From: Planctomycetes bacterium UBA1146
Lineage (GTDB): Bacteria; Planctomycetota; UBA8108; UBA1146
Assembly (NCBI GenBank): GCA_002311345.1
Contig: DCAA01000026.1
Location: 245,655-309,654 of the forward strand
Direction: 5' to 3'
Length of the DNA stretch: 64,000 nucleotides
Shown here: positions 35,415-46,566 of the stretch, in pieces
Position numbering within the stretch: position 1 is the stretch's first letter
Layout: the number at the start of each line of letters is the position of its first letter
The notes under the pieces: generated by a model
Told to the model about the DNA's origin: nothing
Database searches by the model: none
The model's input: the letters and a program-made list of their open reading frames with translations, nothing else
Position numbers and translations under genes: made by a program

Positions 35415-38400
35415 TCAGCGGTTGAACAGGAACGCCGGGCTGTTGATCAGCGCCCAGGCGATATCGTGAACCACCGTCACCCTCCGATTCTTCATTTGCT
35501 GCTCACTCAGTCGCATCGCACGTTCCAGTCGCACCAGTTTCGGAATCGCCGGCACCGGAACCTCGACCCGAGAGAGTTTCTCGCGCAGTTTCTTCAACTT
35601 CGGATCCACCGGCCTCGGCTTCTCGGCCTCGGCCACCTTTTTCTTGTGTTCCTGCGACTTCGGATCGTTGTCCGTGAAGTACGTGAGCAGCAACGCACGC
35701 TGCTCTTCACTACGTTGATTCTCATCCAGGTCCAGAACGCTGGCGATGTTCTCGGGTAAACCAAAGTCCACGGGAACCTGCGATGTCGTCACCCAGACCC
35801 TGAATCGGCCGAAGGTGTGATTGGCATCGTAGTTATGATGGAACGTGAATGACAGGGTCGAACCGACGCCACCGATCGGCTGTTTCAGTTCGTAAGTAAC
35901 ATTATGATCAGACCCCATTTTGGGAGAGATGGCCCAGCCAGTGTTATCGATCTTGCCGTCGATGGAGAGGGAGACATCGTAATTGACCTGGCTGAAGTCG
36001 GCCTTCGCGTTGTGCAATGCCAACCGGGTGGGCTCAGAAATAGCATCCCCTTCCGCTGCGGGAGTCCAATCGACCTGGATCTCCGATAGCACGAAGTTGC
36101 CATTGCCACGACCCGGCCCACCACCGGTCAATCGTTGATCGGCGAGCGCCTCGATCCGGACCGCCGTCACTGCATCCAGATCGGTCGAAGCCGTGAAGGT
36201 ATAGGTGCCGATGCCGGTCTTGCCGGAGACAAATACGGCCCCGTCATCCTCGAGTTCAAACGTCGCCCCACTCGATGCCTGTAGGTATTCCGGCCTCAGC
36301 AACACCCAGCGGGTCGCGGAATCCTGAATCTTCTGCCATTCGAGCAACTTCTCTGGAACCGTCTTGGAGTAGGCTTCCTGCTTGGTCAGCGCCAGGGCGA
36401 CCGCCTGCTGCTGTTTGCGATCGAGTTCGGCCTCCCGAGGCGCGATCTCTTCCTCGTAGGTCACCACTTCTCCCCTGGCATCACCGATGTCTGCCTGACG
36501 GACCTGTTCGAGTTGTTCAACGATCTGCTTGGCTTCCTGCTGGTACAGTTCGAATTCCTGCTGCAGTGCCAGGTGATCGCCCTCGATGGCGCCAAACATC
36601 GGTACCAAGGAATCGACTTCCTGTTTTGTCGCCGGACGATTCAGGATTCGCAGATACAACTCCTCGATCAGTTTGCCGTCATCAGGTTGCTGCTCGACCA
36701 ACTTCGTGATGGCATTGCTAGTATCACTGATCGCCTGATCGACAGTCGGACCCGTGACCAGTGCCATGACACTATCGAGACCCAGGTCACCGGATCGGTC
36801 ACACTCGCAGACACTCTCCCTCGATGCCCTGCCAAGAGTGGTCAAGAAACCATCCTTCAACTGGATGCCGACATCCGGAAGGGCGGAGGCTCTGGTTCCC
36901 TCGGCAACACCGGGAATCCGTGTACTGGTACCCAGCACCTGATGGATCGAATCGTACAGTACCTCTGCCGGGAGCCTGCGCGGTGTTGCATGCGAGTAAT
37001 TGATCCGATCCTCTTCGTTCCACCGGTTGGGCACGATGGAGAGTTGATAGGTTCTGGATTTGCAAATTAGCGTGATCAACTTTCTCACATCGAAATCGTT
37101 GTCGATGAACTCCCGGGTCAAGAAATCGAGCAGTTCCGGGTTCGACGGCGGGTTTCCGGCACGGATGTCATCGAGAGGGTCGATCAGCCCGACTCCCGTC
37201 AGGTAACCCCAGATCCGATTGACGTAACTTCGAGCGAAGTAACGGTTGTCGGACGAGGTGATCCACGCTGCCAGTTGCTGGCGCCTGCCGGCTCCCTCTG
37301 CAACTTCGAACGATGTGTCGAAGGGGAATGCGGGGGCGGTGACCGCTCCGGTGCGCACGTGGGTCACCTCGCCGGTCCCCTTGTCGGAGATGATCTCGTA
37401 GAGCGGCTTGCTGCCCTCGACGGCAGTTCCCCCGACCTTCATTTTGGCGCTGGCCGGATCGGCCTCGAGCTTCACCTGGGCGAAGAATGCGGCCAGTTCG
37501 TAGTACTGATCCTGGGTCCAGCGCTCGAAGGGATGATCGTGGCACTTGTTACAATTGAACCGAGTGGCCAGGAACAACTGCGTCGTGTTCTCCATCGTTT
37601 CGGCGGGGGTTCGCAGGATCTTGAAGTAGGAAGCCGGGGGATTCTCCTTGTTGGAACCGGATGCAGTCAGGATCTGATGAGCAAACTGGTCGTAAGGAGT
37701 GTTCTTCTCGACCTGATCGTGAATCCACTGACGGAAACCTGCCGCACCTTCCTTACCGAGAAACTTGCCGTTGACCTGAAGCAGATCTGCCCAGCGGTTG
37801 CCCCAGTGAACCACGTAGTCCTCGGATCCGATCAACTCATCGATCAGCACCTCACGCTTGACCCTGGTCGCCGTTCCATCCTTGAGAAACGCCCTCACCT
37901 GTTCGGCGGTAGGAGGCAATCCGATCAGATCCAGCGACACACGACGCAGGAACTCGGCATCATCGCAGAGTTCGGAAGCCTGGAGTTTCATCCGCTTCCA
38001 CTTGTCTGCGACCAGATCATCGATGCGGTTGAAGATCTCGAGATCTCGCCAGCGGAAATCAGATCGATCTCCCATCACGGTGAGCGTGGTGGCGACGTAG
38101 GCTCCCTCGAAACGCGCCAGCAGCGGCGCTTCCCCCCTTCTCAGCGTCGTGACGAGACCGGTATCACTGCAGGTGGCGATCTCCGTGTTTCCACTGCTGA
38201 TGAAGGCCTCTGCAGTGACATCGCGCAGGGAGCCATCGTCATAGAAAGCAGTGACGCGCACTTGTTGCTCTTCACCGATCTTCTGCACCAGTGGATTATT
38301 CGGTGACAGCTCGATGCTACGTACCTTTGGCACCTGGTGATCCAACTGGCAACCGGCAGCGATCCAGTCGTGGAGGATCTGGTAGTACCCCGAACCCACC

Positions 38401-40454
38401 TCGAAACGCTGTCCTCCCTCGTGCGGGACCGTGGCCGTTGGCTTCAACAGCATCAGGCTGTTTTCGACGGAGGCAAAGTTGACCCGACGAGCCGCATGAT
38501 CATCGGAAAAGGCGCGCACATCGATGATCGGGTCGTATCCGCGCAGCGACAGTTTGAAACCGTTCTTGCCCTGTTGAGATCCATGGCATGAGCCTGAGTT
38601 ACAGCCAGCCTTTGATATGACCGGAGATACATCGCGGATGAAACTCGGCTCGAAGACCGCCTCTCGACCGGACACAGTCACCGGGATCTCGATCGACTGT
38701 TCTCCGTGCGTGATCCGTAACCGCGTTTTGCCATCGCTCCCGGGTCTGACCATACCACCGGTCACGCTCACGATTTCGTCGGTGATCTCGTAGGTCGCCT
38801 TGTGCGTCAGATCGATGGAGTGTCCCGAGGCCTGGATTCCCGTGACGATCAACTGCTGATAGCCGAACTTCTCGGTGATCTCGACAGCGGGCGGATCGAC
38901 GACCATCGCGACCAGATCGTCGCCCTTCTCGCCGGACATCGGTGCCGACATCAACACCCGCAAGAGGGCACCATTCTCTCCATCCAGGAAACGCACCAGC
39001 CCATCCGCACCCCCGACTGCAATCTCGTTCTTTTCCGGATGCCAGCACAGTGAGTAGATCGGTATGTCGAAGTCGACGGTCGCGATCTGTTCGATGTTCT
39101 TGGCGTGGAACTCCTTGATCTTCTTGTGTTCGGCGGCACTTCTCGAGGTCGAGACCTTCTCCAGAATCCCCTTCATTCCCTTGGGCAAGGTTCCATCGAA
39201 ATCGCTGCTGTAGATCGCAACGTAACCTCGACCATCAAGACTACTTCCGGCTGCGATGCGTTTACCATCTCCGCGATATCCGAGTCCGAAGATGCGCCCG
39301 GTCAATGGAGGGAAGGAACGCAGCAGGTTCGAGTTGTCCCCGATAACGCGTTTCACCTCTCGATGAATCCGGTAGATCTGGGGCGTGCCATCGGCGCCGC
39401 CGACCAGGATCTCCTCCTTGTTCGGATGACGATCCACGGCGGCGAGTCCACCTTTGAGAATCGCGGGGGTGATCGAGGTGATGTTGTCGACGAAGCGTTG
39501 CGTCTTTACTTCGGTCAACTTCGCGGTCATGTCGCGCCCGACGGAAACCACATGAGAGCCATCCAGTGAAAAGACGGTGTCGAGGATCCAGTCAGCGGAA
39601 GCACCGCTGAAGAGCACCTCTTTCCCGCTGGCAGCATCGATGGCACGCAAGGTGTTATCCCCGCAACCGAACGCGATCAACTTACTGTCGGGAGACCAAC
39701 TGGCTCCGTAGACGGTGTCGAAGGTGACCGGAACAGAAAGCGACAGTTTCCACTTGTCGGTGTCCCATATCTGCACCTCTCCCATCCGTGCCGGTAGTCC
39801 ACCGGTCACGGCCAGTTTCTTGCCATCCGGCGAGAAACTCACCGACTCGATCCGCGCCGAGAGTCCGACCAGACGCTGCATCAAAGTCGAGTTCACGACA
39901 TCGTGAATCAGCACCTCGTGAAAACCCGAAACCGCCAGCCAGCGACCGTCGGGAGAGTAGTCGATGGCGGTCACAATCGGAGGCGACTCGTAGATGGGAG
40001 GATTCTGCTGGTCGTACTTCTGCTGGGCACTGGGCGGGGTGTCGTCGACCGCTCCCTCGGCGATCCAGCGCCGAATCAACTCGATCTGGGCCGGCTTCAG
40101 CGGATCTCCCTTGTTCGGCATCTCTGCCTCACCATCGATGGGAGTGATCAGTTCGATCATCAAACTCTGATCCGGCTGATGCGGAATGATCGCCGCTTCT
40201 TCGCCACCACCGGCGAGAAGCCGGTCGAACTTCGTCATCTGGTACTGGCCCTTGGCCTTGGCCGGTTGATGACAACCGTGACAATTGGCCTGCAGGATGG
40301 GGCGGATCTCCCGGTAGAAACTGATCTTGTCTGCCTCTTGTTCAGGTTTGACATGATCGTCGGCAACCGACGAAATCGTCACCATCAACAGCAGGCACGA
40401 GAGCAACGATAATGGAGTGGAAAAGAATGATTGGATGGGCATCACTCGGACCAT
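35415..40454 (-). CDS. Cytochrome c / WD40 / DUF1549 / DUF1553 multidomain protein
   Basis: At 1679 residues this is the largest product in the window. Order of parts: signal peptide (about 1-31); PSCyt1 cytochrome c segment with heme motif CHGCH at 58-62 and a Met-rich ligand region; a WD40 beta-propeller (about 165-520); a Big-2-like Ig domain region (about 525-790); DUF1549 (about 800-1010, with [12 protein letters not shown]); DUF1553 (from about 1090, with [15 protein letters not shown]); a coiled-coil and carbohydrate-binding-like insert (about 1370-1600); and the usual closing [13 protein letters not shown]. The heme plus propeller suggests an exported redox or binding machine. Substrate is unknown. 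Confidence 0.88.
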   Translation of the reverse strand: MVRVMPIQSFFSTPLSLLSCLLLMVTISSVADDHVKPEQEADKISFYREIRPILQANCHGCHQPAKAKGQYQMTKFDRLLAGGGEEAAIIPHQPDQSLMIELITPIDGEAEMPNKGDPLKPAQIELIRRWIAEGAVDDTPPSAQQKYDQQNPPIYESPPIVTAIDYSPDGRWLAVSGFHEVLIHDVVNSTLMQRLVGLSARIESVSFSPDGKKLAVTGGLPARMGEVQIWDTDKWKLSLSVPVTFDTVYGASWSPDSKLIAFGCGDNTLRAIDAASGKEVLFSGASADWILDTVFSLDGSHVVSVGRDMTAKLTEVKTQRFVDNITSITPAILKGGLAAVDRHPNKEEILVGGADGTPQIYRIHREVKRVIGDNSNLLRSFPPLTGRIFGLGYRGDGKRIAAGSSLDGRGYVAIYSSDFDGTLPKGMKGILEKVSTSRSAAEHKKIKEFHAKNIEQIATVDFDIPIYSLCWHPEKNEIAVGGADGLVRFLDGENGALLRVLMSAPMSGEKGDDLVAMVVDPPAVEITEKFGYQQLIVTGIQASGHSIDLTHKATYEITDEIVSVTGGMVRPGSDGKTRLRITHGEQSIEIPVTVSGREAVFEPSFIRDVSPVISKAGCNSGSCHGSQQGKNGFKLSLRGYDPIIDVRAFSDDHAARRVNFASVENSLMLLKPTATVPHEGGQRFEVGSGYYQILHDWIAAGCQLDHQVPKVRSIELSPNNPLVQKIGEEQQVRVTAFYDDGSLRDVTAEAFISSGNTEIATCSDTGLVTTLRRGEAPLLARFEGAYVATTLTVMGDRSDFRWRDLEIFNRIDDLVADKWKRMKLQASELCDDAEFLRRVSLDLIGLPPTAEQVRAFLKDGTATRVKREVLIDELIGSEDYVVHWGNRWADLLQVNGKFLGKEGAAGFRQWIHDQVEKNTPYDQFAHQILTASGSNKENPPASYFKILRTPAETMENTTQLFLATRFNCNKCHDHPFERWTQDQYYELAAFFAQVKLEADPASAKMKVGGTAVEGSKPLYEIISDKGTGEVTHVRTGAVTAPAFPFDTSFEVAEGAGRRQQLAAWITSSDNRYFARSYVNRIWGYLTGVGLIDPLDDIRAGNPPSNPELLDFLTREFIDNDFDVRKLITLICKSRTYQLSIVPNRWNEEDRINYSHATPRRLPAEVLYDSIHQVLGTSTRIPGVAEGTRASALPDVGIQLKDGFLTTLGRASRESVCECDRSGDLGLDSVMALVTGPTVDQAISDTSNAITKLVEQQPDDGKLIEELYLRILNRPATKQEVDSLVPMFGAIEGDHLALQQEFELYQQEAKQIVEQLEQVRQADIGDARGEVVTYEEEIAPREAELDRKQQQAVALALTKQEAYSKTVPEKLLEWQKIQDSATRWVLLRPEYLQASSGATFELEDDGAVFVSGKTGIGTYTFTASTDLDAVTAVRIEALADQRLTGGGPGRGNGNFVLSEIQVDWTPAAEGDAISEPTRLALHNAKADFSQVNYDVSLSIDGKIDNTGWAISPKMGSDHNVTYELKQPIGGVGSTLSFTFHHNYDANHTFGRFRVWVTTSQVPVDFGLPENIASVLDLDENQRSEEQRALLLTYFTDNDPKSQEHKKKVAEAEKPRPVDPKLKKLREKLSRVEVPVPAIPKLVRLERAMRLSEQQMKNRRVTVVHDIAWALINSPAFLFNR

Positions 40455-40830
40455 CTCACCTTCCGATGCACTGAACTGACAGTGGAGAACAATTCCTACA
40501 AAATGGTAGCAGAGCCCATGTACCAGTGTCAGTACGCTGCCAGGGAGTTGTTCATCGCAATCACCCCCTACATCGCCTCACCAGCCGTCCGCCAGTGCTT
40601 CTCTGGAGAGAACAGCAGCAAAAGCACACTGCTATTCCCAGAAGTTCCCTCAACAGCGATTGCTCGTAAATAACCTCAATCAAGCACTTGATCACTGAAC
40701 AATCGGACCAGATGTATCTGTCCAGAATTCCATTGACGTATTCGCGCATCTCTCGTGCAATTGAGGATCGGAGGCATCTGTACTCATTCTCTTGTATTGA
40801 ACGATTGCGATTGCCTTGAGGAGGATTCCA
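40455..40830. other. Divergent intergenic region with a palindrome
   Basis: This 376-base gap, clearly more AT-rich than its surroundings, should contain the promoters of the cytochrome/DUF1553 gene (left) and the FG-GAP gene (right). The palindrome ATCAAGCACTTGAT (40679-40692, 6-base arms and 2-base centre) is the only operator-like element noticed. AGGAGG at 40819-40824 is the ribosome site of the right-hand gene. Short open frames across the gap lack ribosome sites and family resemblance. Confidence 0.35.
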
Positions 40831-42855
40831 ATGCAACAGATCAGAGTACGGGCCACCACCCTCGCTCTTCCTTGCATCGCGCTACTTGGAACCTTCTTCT
40901 CTGTAAGTATCTGCGGCCAAACTCCCCCGGTTCCCTATGTCGACGAAGCGGTGATTCGAGGCCTGGATTTTCAGTTTTTGATTGGATCTCCCGGTCTTGG
41001 CCAGGGCTTCGCAGCAGTCGATCTCGATCAGGATGGAGATGCCGACCTGGTTTTGACCGGAGTGGCCGATCTCGTGCAATTTCTGGAAAACGATGGCAAC
41101 GGTTACTTCACCAATCGAACCGATGTGGTAAATCCCCCCGTAATAGCCAACGCCGGAGCTATCGCCACTGGAGACCCGGATGGCGACGGAGATCTAGACA
41201 TCCTGATCATGTCCTGGACTGACCACAACTACCTCCTGAGAAACGATGGTAACTTCCAGTTCACTGATATCTCCCAACAAGCAGGGCTCGACCTTCCCGG
41301 CAAAAGCGTGGGCGGCGCTTTCGGAGATCTCAATGGGGATGACTGGGTTGATCTACTGATCGTCACAGGAGGCGCCGGATCATCGTTATCTGCCGACCAC
41401 CTCTTCTTCAACGATGGTCAAGGTAACTTCCTTCCATCTTCACAAATCGCAGCGTTTTCTCTGGAAGAACCAGGCATGCAGGGGATGCTGCAGGACTTTG
41501 ATCTCGACGGAGACCTCGACATATACATCTCCAATGACAAGGGCTACAGCGGTGGCTACCCCAACCGGATGTTTGAAAATCAGGGAGGCTTTTTCATCGA
41601 ACGGAGTGATCTGGGTTCCGGAGTAATCATCGATTCGATGGGAATCTGTGCAGGAGATATCAATCTCGACGGAAAGATGGATATCTACTGTACAAATTAC
41701 GAACTGTCCCACCCTTTGCTGCAAAATGACGGGGATTTCGGCTTCAGTGATGTGACATCCACTTATGGAGTCGGGTTCGGAATTGTGAGTTGGGGTGCCT
41801 TGTTCTTCGATCACCAACTCGATGGAGATCTCGATCTATTGGTTCTAGATAGCAGTGCCCCGAACCGACTTTTTGTTCAGGACGGGCCGGCCCCCTGGAT
41901 AGATAACGCACCCTCGCTGGGCCTCGATTCTCCTGGATTCAGTTATTGTTGCGCGCATGCAGATGTTGACCTGGATGGAGACATTGACCTCTTCACAGCG
42001 GACCACCTCGGTAATTTTCATCTCTTCATTCATCCCGATGAGGGAAACGGCAACTTCATTCGTCTTGATCCGGTGGCACCTGCCCCCAACCACTTTGCGA
42101 TCGGTTCACGCGTCGAGATGTTTGATGACACGGGAGCACTCCTCTGGGCCGTCCAGCGCGGTGCGGGGCAATACTACAAGTCCGAAGGGGAACTGATCCT
42201 TCACCATGGTCTTGCAGATGCAGAAACCGTGGCAGAGCTCACCGTATTTTTTCCAGGAGGAGCAACCCGAACCCTCACCGATCTTCCCGCAAACGATACA
42301 TGGAAACTCTTCCACCCCGATCTACTTGGCGATGGAGACAGGGACGGAGACGTCGACCTCGACGACTATTTCCAATTCGTGCTCGCCGCAGATGCAGGCT
42401 TCCAATCCGGCTTCGAGATCTTTGACATGAATGGAGATTCCTCCATCGACGTTGTTGATCTGGAAGCGTTGCTCGATCGATATGATGGACCGCTGCTGGA
42501 CTGCGACGAAGATGGTGTTCTCGACCTGATGGAACTGTTCCTGGGCTCTGACACCGACAAAGATGAAGATGGACTGCCCGACGATTGTGATCTGAACTTC
42601 ATCCGTGGGGACGTCAACATCGATCTGGTCATCGACATCGCCGATCCGATCCAGTTGCTCGCGCATCTCTTCTTCGGCAGTCCTTGCTCCTGCATCGCAG
42701 CCATCGATGTCAACCACGACGACCAGGTGAACATCGCCGATCCGGTCTCTCTGCTGGGTTATCTGTTCAGCGCCACCGCATCACCTGAGGCGCCCTTCCC
42801 CGACTGCGGCGATGCACAGGATTCCTACCCCTGCCTCGGTAGTGGCTGCCCCTGA
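40831..42855 (+). CDS. Secreted FG-GAP/UnbV protein with dockerin-like tail
   Basis: The 674-residue product starts at ATG 40831 (AGGAGG six bases before) with a signal peptide (about 1-28). Several FG-GAP/VCBS calcium-binding repeats follow (DLDQDGDADL, DPDGDGDLDI, DFDLDGDLDIY, DVDLDGDIDLF), forming an integrin-like propeller. Then comes an ASPIC/UnbV domain (about 405-485, with GSRVEMFD and FFPGGATRTL), an EF-hand pair, and a C-terminal dockerin-like pair (RGDVNIDLVIDIADP and DVNHDDQVNIADP). This resembles CRTAC1-type planctomycete surface proteins. Adhesion or polymer binding is inferred from the domains. Confidence 0.85.
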   Translation: MQQIRVRATTLALPCIALLGTFFSVSICGQTPPVPYVDEAVIRGLDFQFLIGSPGLGQGFAAVDLDQDGDADLVLTGVADLVQFLENDGNGYFTNRTDVVNPPVIANAGAIATGDPDGDGDLDILIMSWTDHNYLLRNDGNFQFTDISQQAGLDLPGKSVGGAFGDLNGDDWVDLLIVTGGAGSSLSADHLFFNDGQGNFLPSSQIAAFSLEEPGMQGMLQDFDLDGDLDIYISNDKGYSGGYPNRMFENQGGFFIERSDLGSGVIIDSMGICAGDINLDGKMDIYCTNYELSHPLLQNDGDFGFSDVTSTYGVGFGIVSWGALFFDHQLDGDLDLLVLDSSAPNRLFVQDGPAPWIDNAPSLGLDSPGFSYCCAHADVDLDGDIDLFTADHLGNFHLFIHPDEGNGNFIRLDPVAPAPNHFAIGSRVEMFDDTGALLWAVQRGAGQYYKSEGELILHHGLADAETVAELTVFFPGGATRTLTDLPANDTWKLFHPDLLGDGDRDGDVDLDDYFQFVLAADAGFQSGFEIFDMNGDSSIDVVDLEALLDRYDGPLLDCDEDGVLDLMELFLGSDTDKDEDGLPDDCDLNFIRGDVNIDLVIDIADPIQLLAHLFFGSPCSCIAAIDVNHDDQVNIADPVSLLGYLFSATASPEAPFPDCGDAQDSYPCLGSGCP

Positions 42856-42865
42856 AAATTAAGAT

Positions 42866-43765
42866 CTAGTTCGTTTTCCGGGGCACACGCTTGCCGGCCA
42901 GAGCTTCGAAGTAGGCACGTTGAGCGCGCATCGCTTCGACTCTCGCCTCCGGCGGCCGGTCATGCGCCTCCAGCAGCATCCAGCCGTCCCACTTCGCCGC
43001 ACGCAACAGACCGAACAGGGTATCGTAGGGGTAACGTTTTTCGTCGAGACGACGCACGTGCAAGGTCCGAGCGAGGCGGCTGCTCACCCGTGCGAAATTC
43101 TTCTCGATGCCATCTCCAGCCAGGTCGCTGTCGTTGCAGTTCCAGCACGCCCCCACCGCCGGGTGATCGGCAATCTCAAGAATCCGTTCGATCAGCGGTA
43201 GCGGTGCGCAGGAACCATGCACCTCGAGTCGAATCTCCTGCCCCATGTCGGCGGCTTCCTTGCCCAGTTGCTGCAGCGACTTGCCGATCCTCTCGATGGT
43301 CCGTTCTCGTTCTTCTCCCCGGGGACAATGATCCGGTTTGACCTTCACTCCGCTGCCACCGATATCGACACTCAGTCTCAGGAAGGCGCGGGTAGCATCC
43401 ATCGCGGCCTTCAACTGGGCCGGATCGGCATGATGTAACTTCTCGTTTCCACCGATGCCGATACAGGTAACGGGAGAATCATCGAAACGTGCCTTGACCT
43501 CGGCTCGCTGTTTCTTGTCGAGGCTCGGCTCGACTCCGTGGGCGTGGGTGGTGCGCAATTCCACCGCTTCCAGGCCGGAGGATTCGCAACTGTTGATGAG
43601 CCGCGGTAGAGAGAGGTCCTGCCCCCACAGGTAGGTGACCAGGCCGAAGCGGAACTGTGCCGGTGGTAACTCCTCCGGTTCATCCGCCCACAACAACCGA
43701 GGTGCGGTGGAGATCAATCCACCGGTAGCCAGCAATCCCATGATGAGATCACGGCGATCGAGCAT
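42866..43765 (-). CDS. Sugar phosphate isomerase/epimerase-like TIM-barrel protein
   Basis: The 299-residue protein starts at ATG 43765 with a twin-arginine-like leader (LDRRDLIMGLLATGG) and signal region to about residue 27. The mature part is an AP-endonuclease-2/xylose-isomerase-like barrel: AVELRTTHAHG, VSVDIGG-type strand (LSVDIGGSGVKVK), LEVHGS and the late WDGWMLLEAH. Such exported barrels commonly pair with Gfo/Idh oxidoreductases in planctomycete carbohydrate catabolism, and the gene 24 bases upstream is one. The substrate, probably a sugar or cyclitol derivative, is unknown. Confidence 0.82.
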   Translation of the reverse strand: MLDRRDLIMGLLATGGLISTAPRLLWADEPEELPPAQFRFGLVTYLWGQDLSLPRLINSCESSGLEAVELRTTHAHGVEPSLDKKQRAEVKARFDDSPVTCIGIGGNEKLHHADPAQLKAAMDATRAFLRLSVDIGGSGVKVKPDHCPRGEERERTIERIGKSLQQLGKEAADMGQEIRLEVHGSCAPLPLIERILEIADHPAVGACWNCNDSDLAGDGIEKNFARVSSRLARTLHVRRLDEKRYPYDTLFGLLRAAKWDGWMLLEAHDRPPEARVEAMRAQRAYFEALAGKRVPRKTN

Positions 43766-43789
43766 CTTTTCCCCGAACGGGTTCAAACT

Positions 43790-45241
43790 CTACGCCTCAT
43801 CCGGAAAGACATACTCGGCACGACCGGGACGGAACAACATTACATTGGCATCGGCATCACCGATGAAACTCTCGCTGTCCTTGTCGATCTCCAGCAACTT
43901 GCCGGCAACGATTCCACTCGAGGCAAAGTCGACCCCATTGGCGCGTAGATGTCCCACCACGCGCTCCACGTCCGCAGCCGAAGTGGTCGGCCAGGTGATC
44001 TTGCTCGCGGCTTGCTTCGGAGAAACGGTCTCACCCCGTAAGTAGGAGATGTTACCCAGATGACACAGCGCGCTGGAAAGATGTCCATCCTCGATGCTGC
44101 CCCTCAATCCGGAAGCATCTCTGGAACGCACTGCATCGATGAAGTTCTGGAAGTGATCCTGGGCACCACGCCACTGCTTGATGGTGTTCCCGGCCCGATC
44201 TTTGACATGTGCACTCGAGTAGTTGGGCATCAACAAGGTACCCTCTTCGCAATGCACCGCAGCACCGATCGACATGCCGAGGTAGCGATCCATGCTGCCA
44301 CCCCAGTTTTTCTTCTGTGCTGAAAGATTCGACGGAAGCCCTCGCACCTCGAAGATGATGGGGGCTTCCGGATAATCGAGTATCGAGACCAGCGTGTTGG
44401 GTGTGTTGCCATCATCGTCATATCCGAAGCGACCGCCGTAACCGATGACGCGGTCCGGCATCCGATCGTAACCCATCGCCCAGCGACACAGATCCATCTG
44501 GTGAATTCCCTGGTTGCCGAGATCCCCGTTTCCAGTATCGAAATCCCAGTGCCAGTCGTAATGCAACTGACGACGGCGCAACGGTTTCATCGGAGCAGGT
44601 CCGGTCCACAGGTCGTAGTCAACTCCCTTGGGGATATCGCGCGGTCCATCCACTTTGCCGATGGAAGTGCGCGGCTTGTAACAGAGTCCACGCGCCAGCA
44701 ACGGCTTACCGATATGGCCCTCGTGCATCCAAGCGATGGCCTCGCGGATCGCCGAAGAAGAACGTGACTGGGTTCCGCTCTGAACGATCCGTCCATGTCG
44801 CTTGGCGGCTTCCACCATCAAACGTCCTTCACGGACGTTGTGGCTGACCGGTTTCTCGACGTAGACATCTTTTCCGGCAGCACAGGCCCACACCGTCTGC
44901 ATCGCGTGCCAGTGGTTGGGGGTCGCAATCGACACCACATCGATGTCGTCGCGAGCCAGTACGTCCCGGAAGTCGCGGAAGATCTGTGTCTCGGTGCCCT
45001 TCTCGGCCAGTTCTCGCTGACGATTCTCGAGGATTCCCTGATCGACATCACACAGAGCTACCACTCGCACTCCCTCGAGGCGGTTAAGACCCTGGACATG
45101 AGCCCAACCTCGACTGCGAATCCCGACCACCGCCACCCGGATCTCATCGGGCTTGCGGGTTGTGAATGCGAGCGGCGATTTTCCGAGGGCGAGGGCAGTT
45201 CCTGCAGCGATACCTGTGGTGACGAAGGTCCTGCGATCCAT
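43790..45241 (-). CDS. Gfo/Idh/MocA family oxidoreductase with Tat leader
   Basis: The 483-residue exported dehydrogenase-fold protein has a Tat-type signal (MDRRTFVTTGIAAGTALALG). The NAD-binding start is RVAVVGIRSRGWAH, followed by VVALCDVD and the family's VSIATPNHWHA and YVEKPVSHNVREGR signatures, where EKP carries the catalytic-region Lys. AGGAGG lies eight bases before the ATG. Relatives act on sugars and inositols, or as NAD-dependent glycosidases that keep the cofactor bound in the periplasm. It is co-transcribed with the TIM-barrel gene downstream. Reaction unassigned. Confidence 0.9.
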   Translation of the reverse strand: MDRRTFVTTGIAAGTALALGKSPLAFTTRKPDEIRVAVVGIRSRGWAHVQGLNRLEGVRVVALCDVDQGILENRQRELAEKGTETQIFRDFRDVLARDDIDVVSIATPNHWHAMQTVWACAAGKDVYVEKPVSHNVREGRLMVEAAKRHGRIVQSGTQSRSSSAIREAIAWMHEGHIGKPLLARGLCYKPRTSIGKVDGPRDIPKGVDYDLWTGPAPMKPLRRRQLHYDWHWDFDTGNGDLGNQGIHQMDLCRWAMGYDRMPDRVIGYGGRFGYDDDGNTPNTLVSILDYPEAPIIFEVRGLPSNLSAQKKNWGGSMDRYLGMSIGAAVHCEEGTLLMPNYSSAHVKDRAGNTIKQWRGAQDHFQNFIDAVRSRDASGLRGSIEDGHLSSALCHLGNISYLRGETVSPKQAASKITWPTTSAADVERVVGHLRANGVDFASSGIVAGKLLEIDKDSESFIGDADANVMLFRPGRAEYVFPDEA

Positions 45242-45362
45242 CTGGGATACCTCCTAGTCAGAGACTCCCGGATGACAGCATGACACCCACCCCCTCACAA
45301 GCAGGGAAGGAAGGGCGAATCTGCCTCCAACAGCCCGCTGGAGCCGTTCCATGGCCAAACGG

Positions 45363-45420
45363 TTGTCAGATCGAGGGGTGTCCTGTAAAGCCATGGTGGT
45401 ACAGGGCTCATCGCGAGCCC
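45363..45420 (+). promoter_or_regulatory. Possible promoter and 5-prime hairpin before the HpbD-like gene
   Basis: TTGTCA (45363-45368, five of six consensus bases) and TAAAGC (45386-45391, weak) are 17 bases apart. A perfect hairpin, GGGCTC-ATCGC-GAGCCC (45404-45420), follows and would lie at the very start of the transcript, 17 bases before the GGAGG ribosome site. It could be a regulated leader for the plus-strand operon. Sequence-only evidence. Confidence 0.3.
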
Positions 45421-45446
45421 GGAAAACCCCTCTCGCTGGAGGTTTC

Positions 45447-46550
45447 GTGAAAATTCGCCGCATTCAGACCTTCCAGGTCGACCTTCCCCTCGTCGAGGGA
45501 TCCTATCGCTGGTCCGGAGGAAAATCGGTCGACGTGTTCGACAGCACCGTGGTCCGGATCGAGACCGACGAGGGCATCACCGGTCATGGTGAAGTGTGTC
45601 CACTCGGCCCCGCTTACTTGCCGGCATACGCCGAGGGAGCTCGCACCGGCATCGCTTTTCTGGCGCCTCAGTTGATCGGCGAAGATCCTTGCGAGTTGCT
45701 TCTTCTCAACCAGAAGATGGATGCTTGTCTCAAAGGCCACCCCTACGTCAAGTCCGCCATCGACATCGCCTGCTGGGACATCCTGGGGCAATCCTCCGGT
45801 GTACCCATCAGCACCTTGTTCGGTGGCTGCCACGGCGATGACTTCGTGCTCTATCGCGCCATCTCCCAGGAAGATCCGGTGGTGATGACCGACAAGGTGC
45901 GCGGATATCGAGAAGAAGGATACACCCGCTTCCAGTTGAAAGTGGGCGGCGATCCCGATGTCGACATCGAACGGATCCACCAGGTACGCGAAATTCTCAA
46001 ACCATCCGACATTCTCATCGCCGATGCCAACACCGGCTGGAGCCAGCACTCCGCGATGCGGGTGGTGAAGGCGGTGAAGAACCTGGATGTCACCATCGAA
46101 CAGCCTTGCGAGAGTTACGATGAGTGCCTCGCCGTGCGTCGAAACACCGATCACCCCTTCGTGCTCGACGAGGTGATCGACGGTATCGATGTGCTGCTGC
46201 GGGCCCACGCCGATGACGCGATGGATGGGGTCAATATCAAGATCTCCAAGTTCGGAGGTCTGACCCGAGCGCGGCAAGCCCGTGATCTGTGCGTAGACCT
46301 GGGCCTCATCATGACCATCGAGGACGCCTGGGGCGGCGACATCGTCACCGCGGCGATCGCCCATCTGGCCCACAGCACTCCCCCCCAACTGCTGCTGACG
46401 GCGACCGATTTCAACTCGTATGTCACCGTCCCCATCGCCGATGGAGCGCCGAAACGAGTCAACGGGCGGATGGCAGCCTCGAGCGATCCGGGTCTCGGGA
46501 TCACACCGATCGAAAGTGCCCTGGGAGATCCGCTCCTGAGTGTCGAATGA
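45447..46550 (+). CDS. Enolase-superfamily enzyme, HpbD / cis-3-hydroxyproline dehydratase-like
   Basis: The 367-residue enzyme starts at GTG 45447 with GGAGG four bases before, giving the usual [14 protein letters not shown]. Catalytic positions are K165 (FQLKVGG) and K268 (IKISKFGG), with metal ligands D193 (IADANTGW), E218 (TIEQP) and D241. The overall sequence ([45 protein letters not shown]) closely resembles hydroxyproline betaine 2-epimerase (HpbD) and cis-3-hydroxyproline dehydratase as I recall them. These two activities share the fold and both lysines. It leads the plus-strand operon with the tryptophan-degradation genes, where no such step is known. Confidence 0.78.
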   Translation: MKIRRIQTFQVDLPLVEGSYRWSGGKSVDVFDSTVVRIETDEGITGHGEVCPLGPAYLPAYAEGARTGIAFLAPQLIGEDPCELLLLNQKMDACLKGHPYVKSAIDIACWDILGQSSGVPISTLFGGCHGDDFVLYRAISQEDPVVMTDKVRGYREEGYTRFQLKVGGDPDVDIERIHQVREILKPSDILIADANTGWSQHSAMRVVKAVKNLDVTIEQPCESYDECLAVRRNTDHPFVLDEVIDGIDVLLRAHADDAMDGVNIKISKFGGLTRARQARDLCVDLGLIMTIEDAWGGDIVTAAIAHLAHSTPPQLLLTATDFNSYVTVPIADGAPKRVNGRMAASSDPGLGITPIESALGDPLLSVE

Positions 46551-46566
46551 ACGGAGAGAATTGAAG

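Noticed and set aside
37275..38306. 343-codon plus-strand frame opposite the cytochrome/DUF1553 gene
   Set aside because: It lies inside a clear DUF1549/DUF1553 coding region and lacks start signals.
40561..40836. Small minus-strand frame in the 40455-40830 gap
   Set aside because: No ribosome site and no family features, and it overlaps the ribosome site of the FG-GAP gene. The gap is better read as a divergent promoter region.
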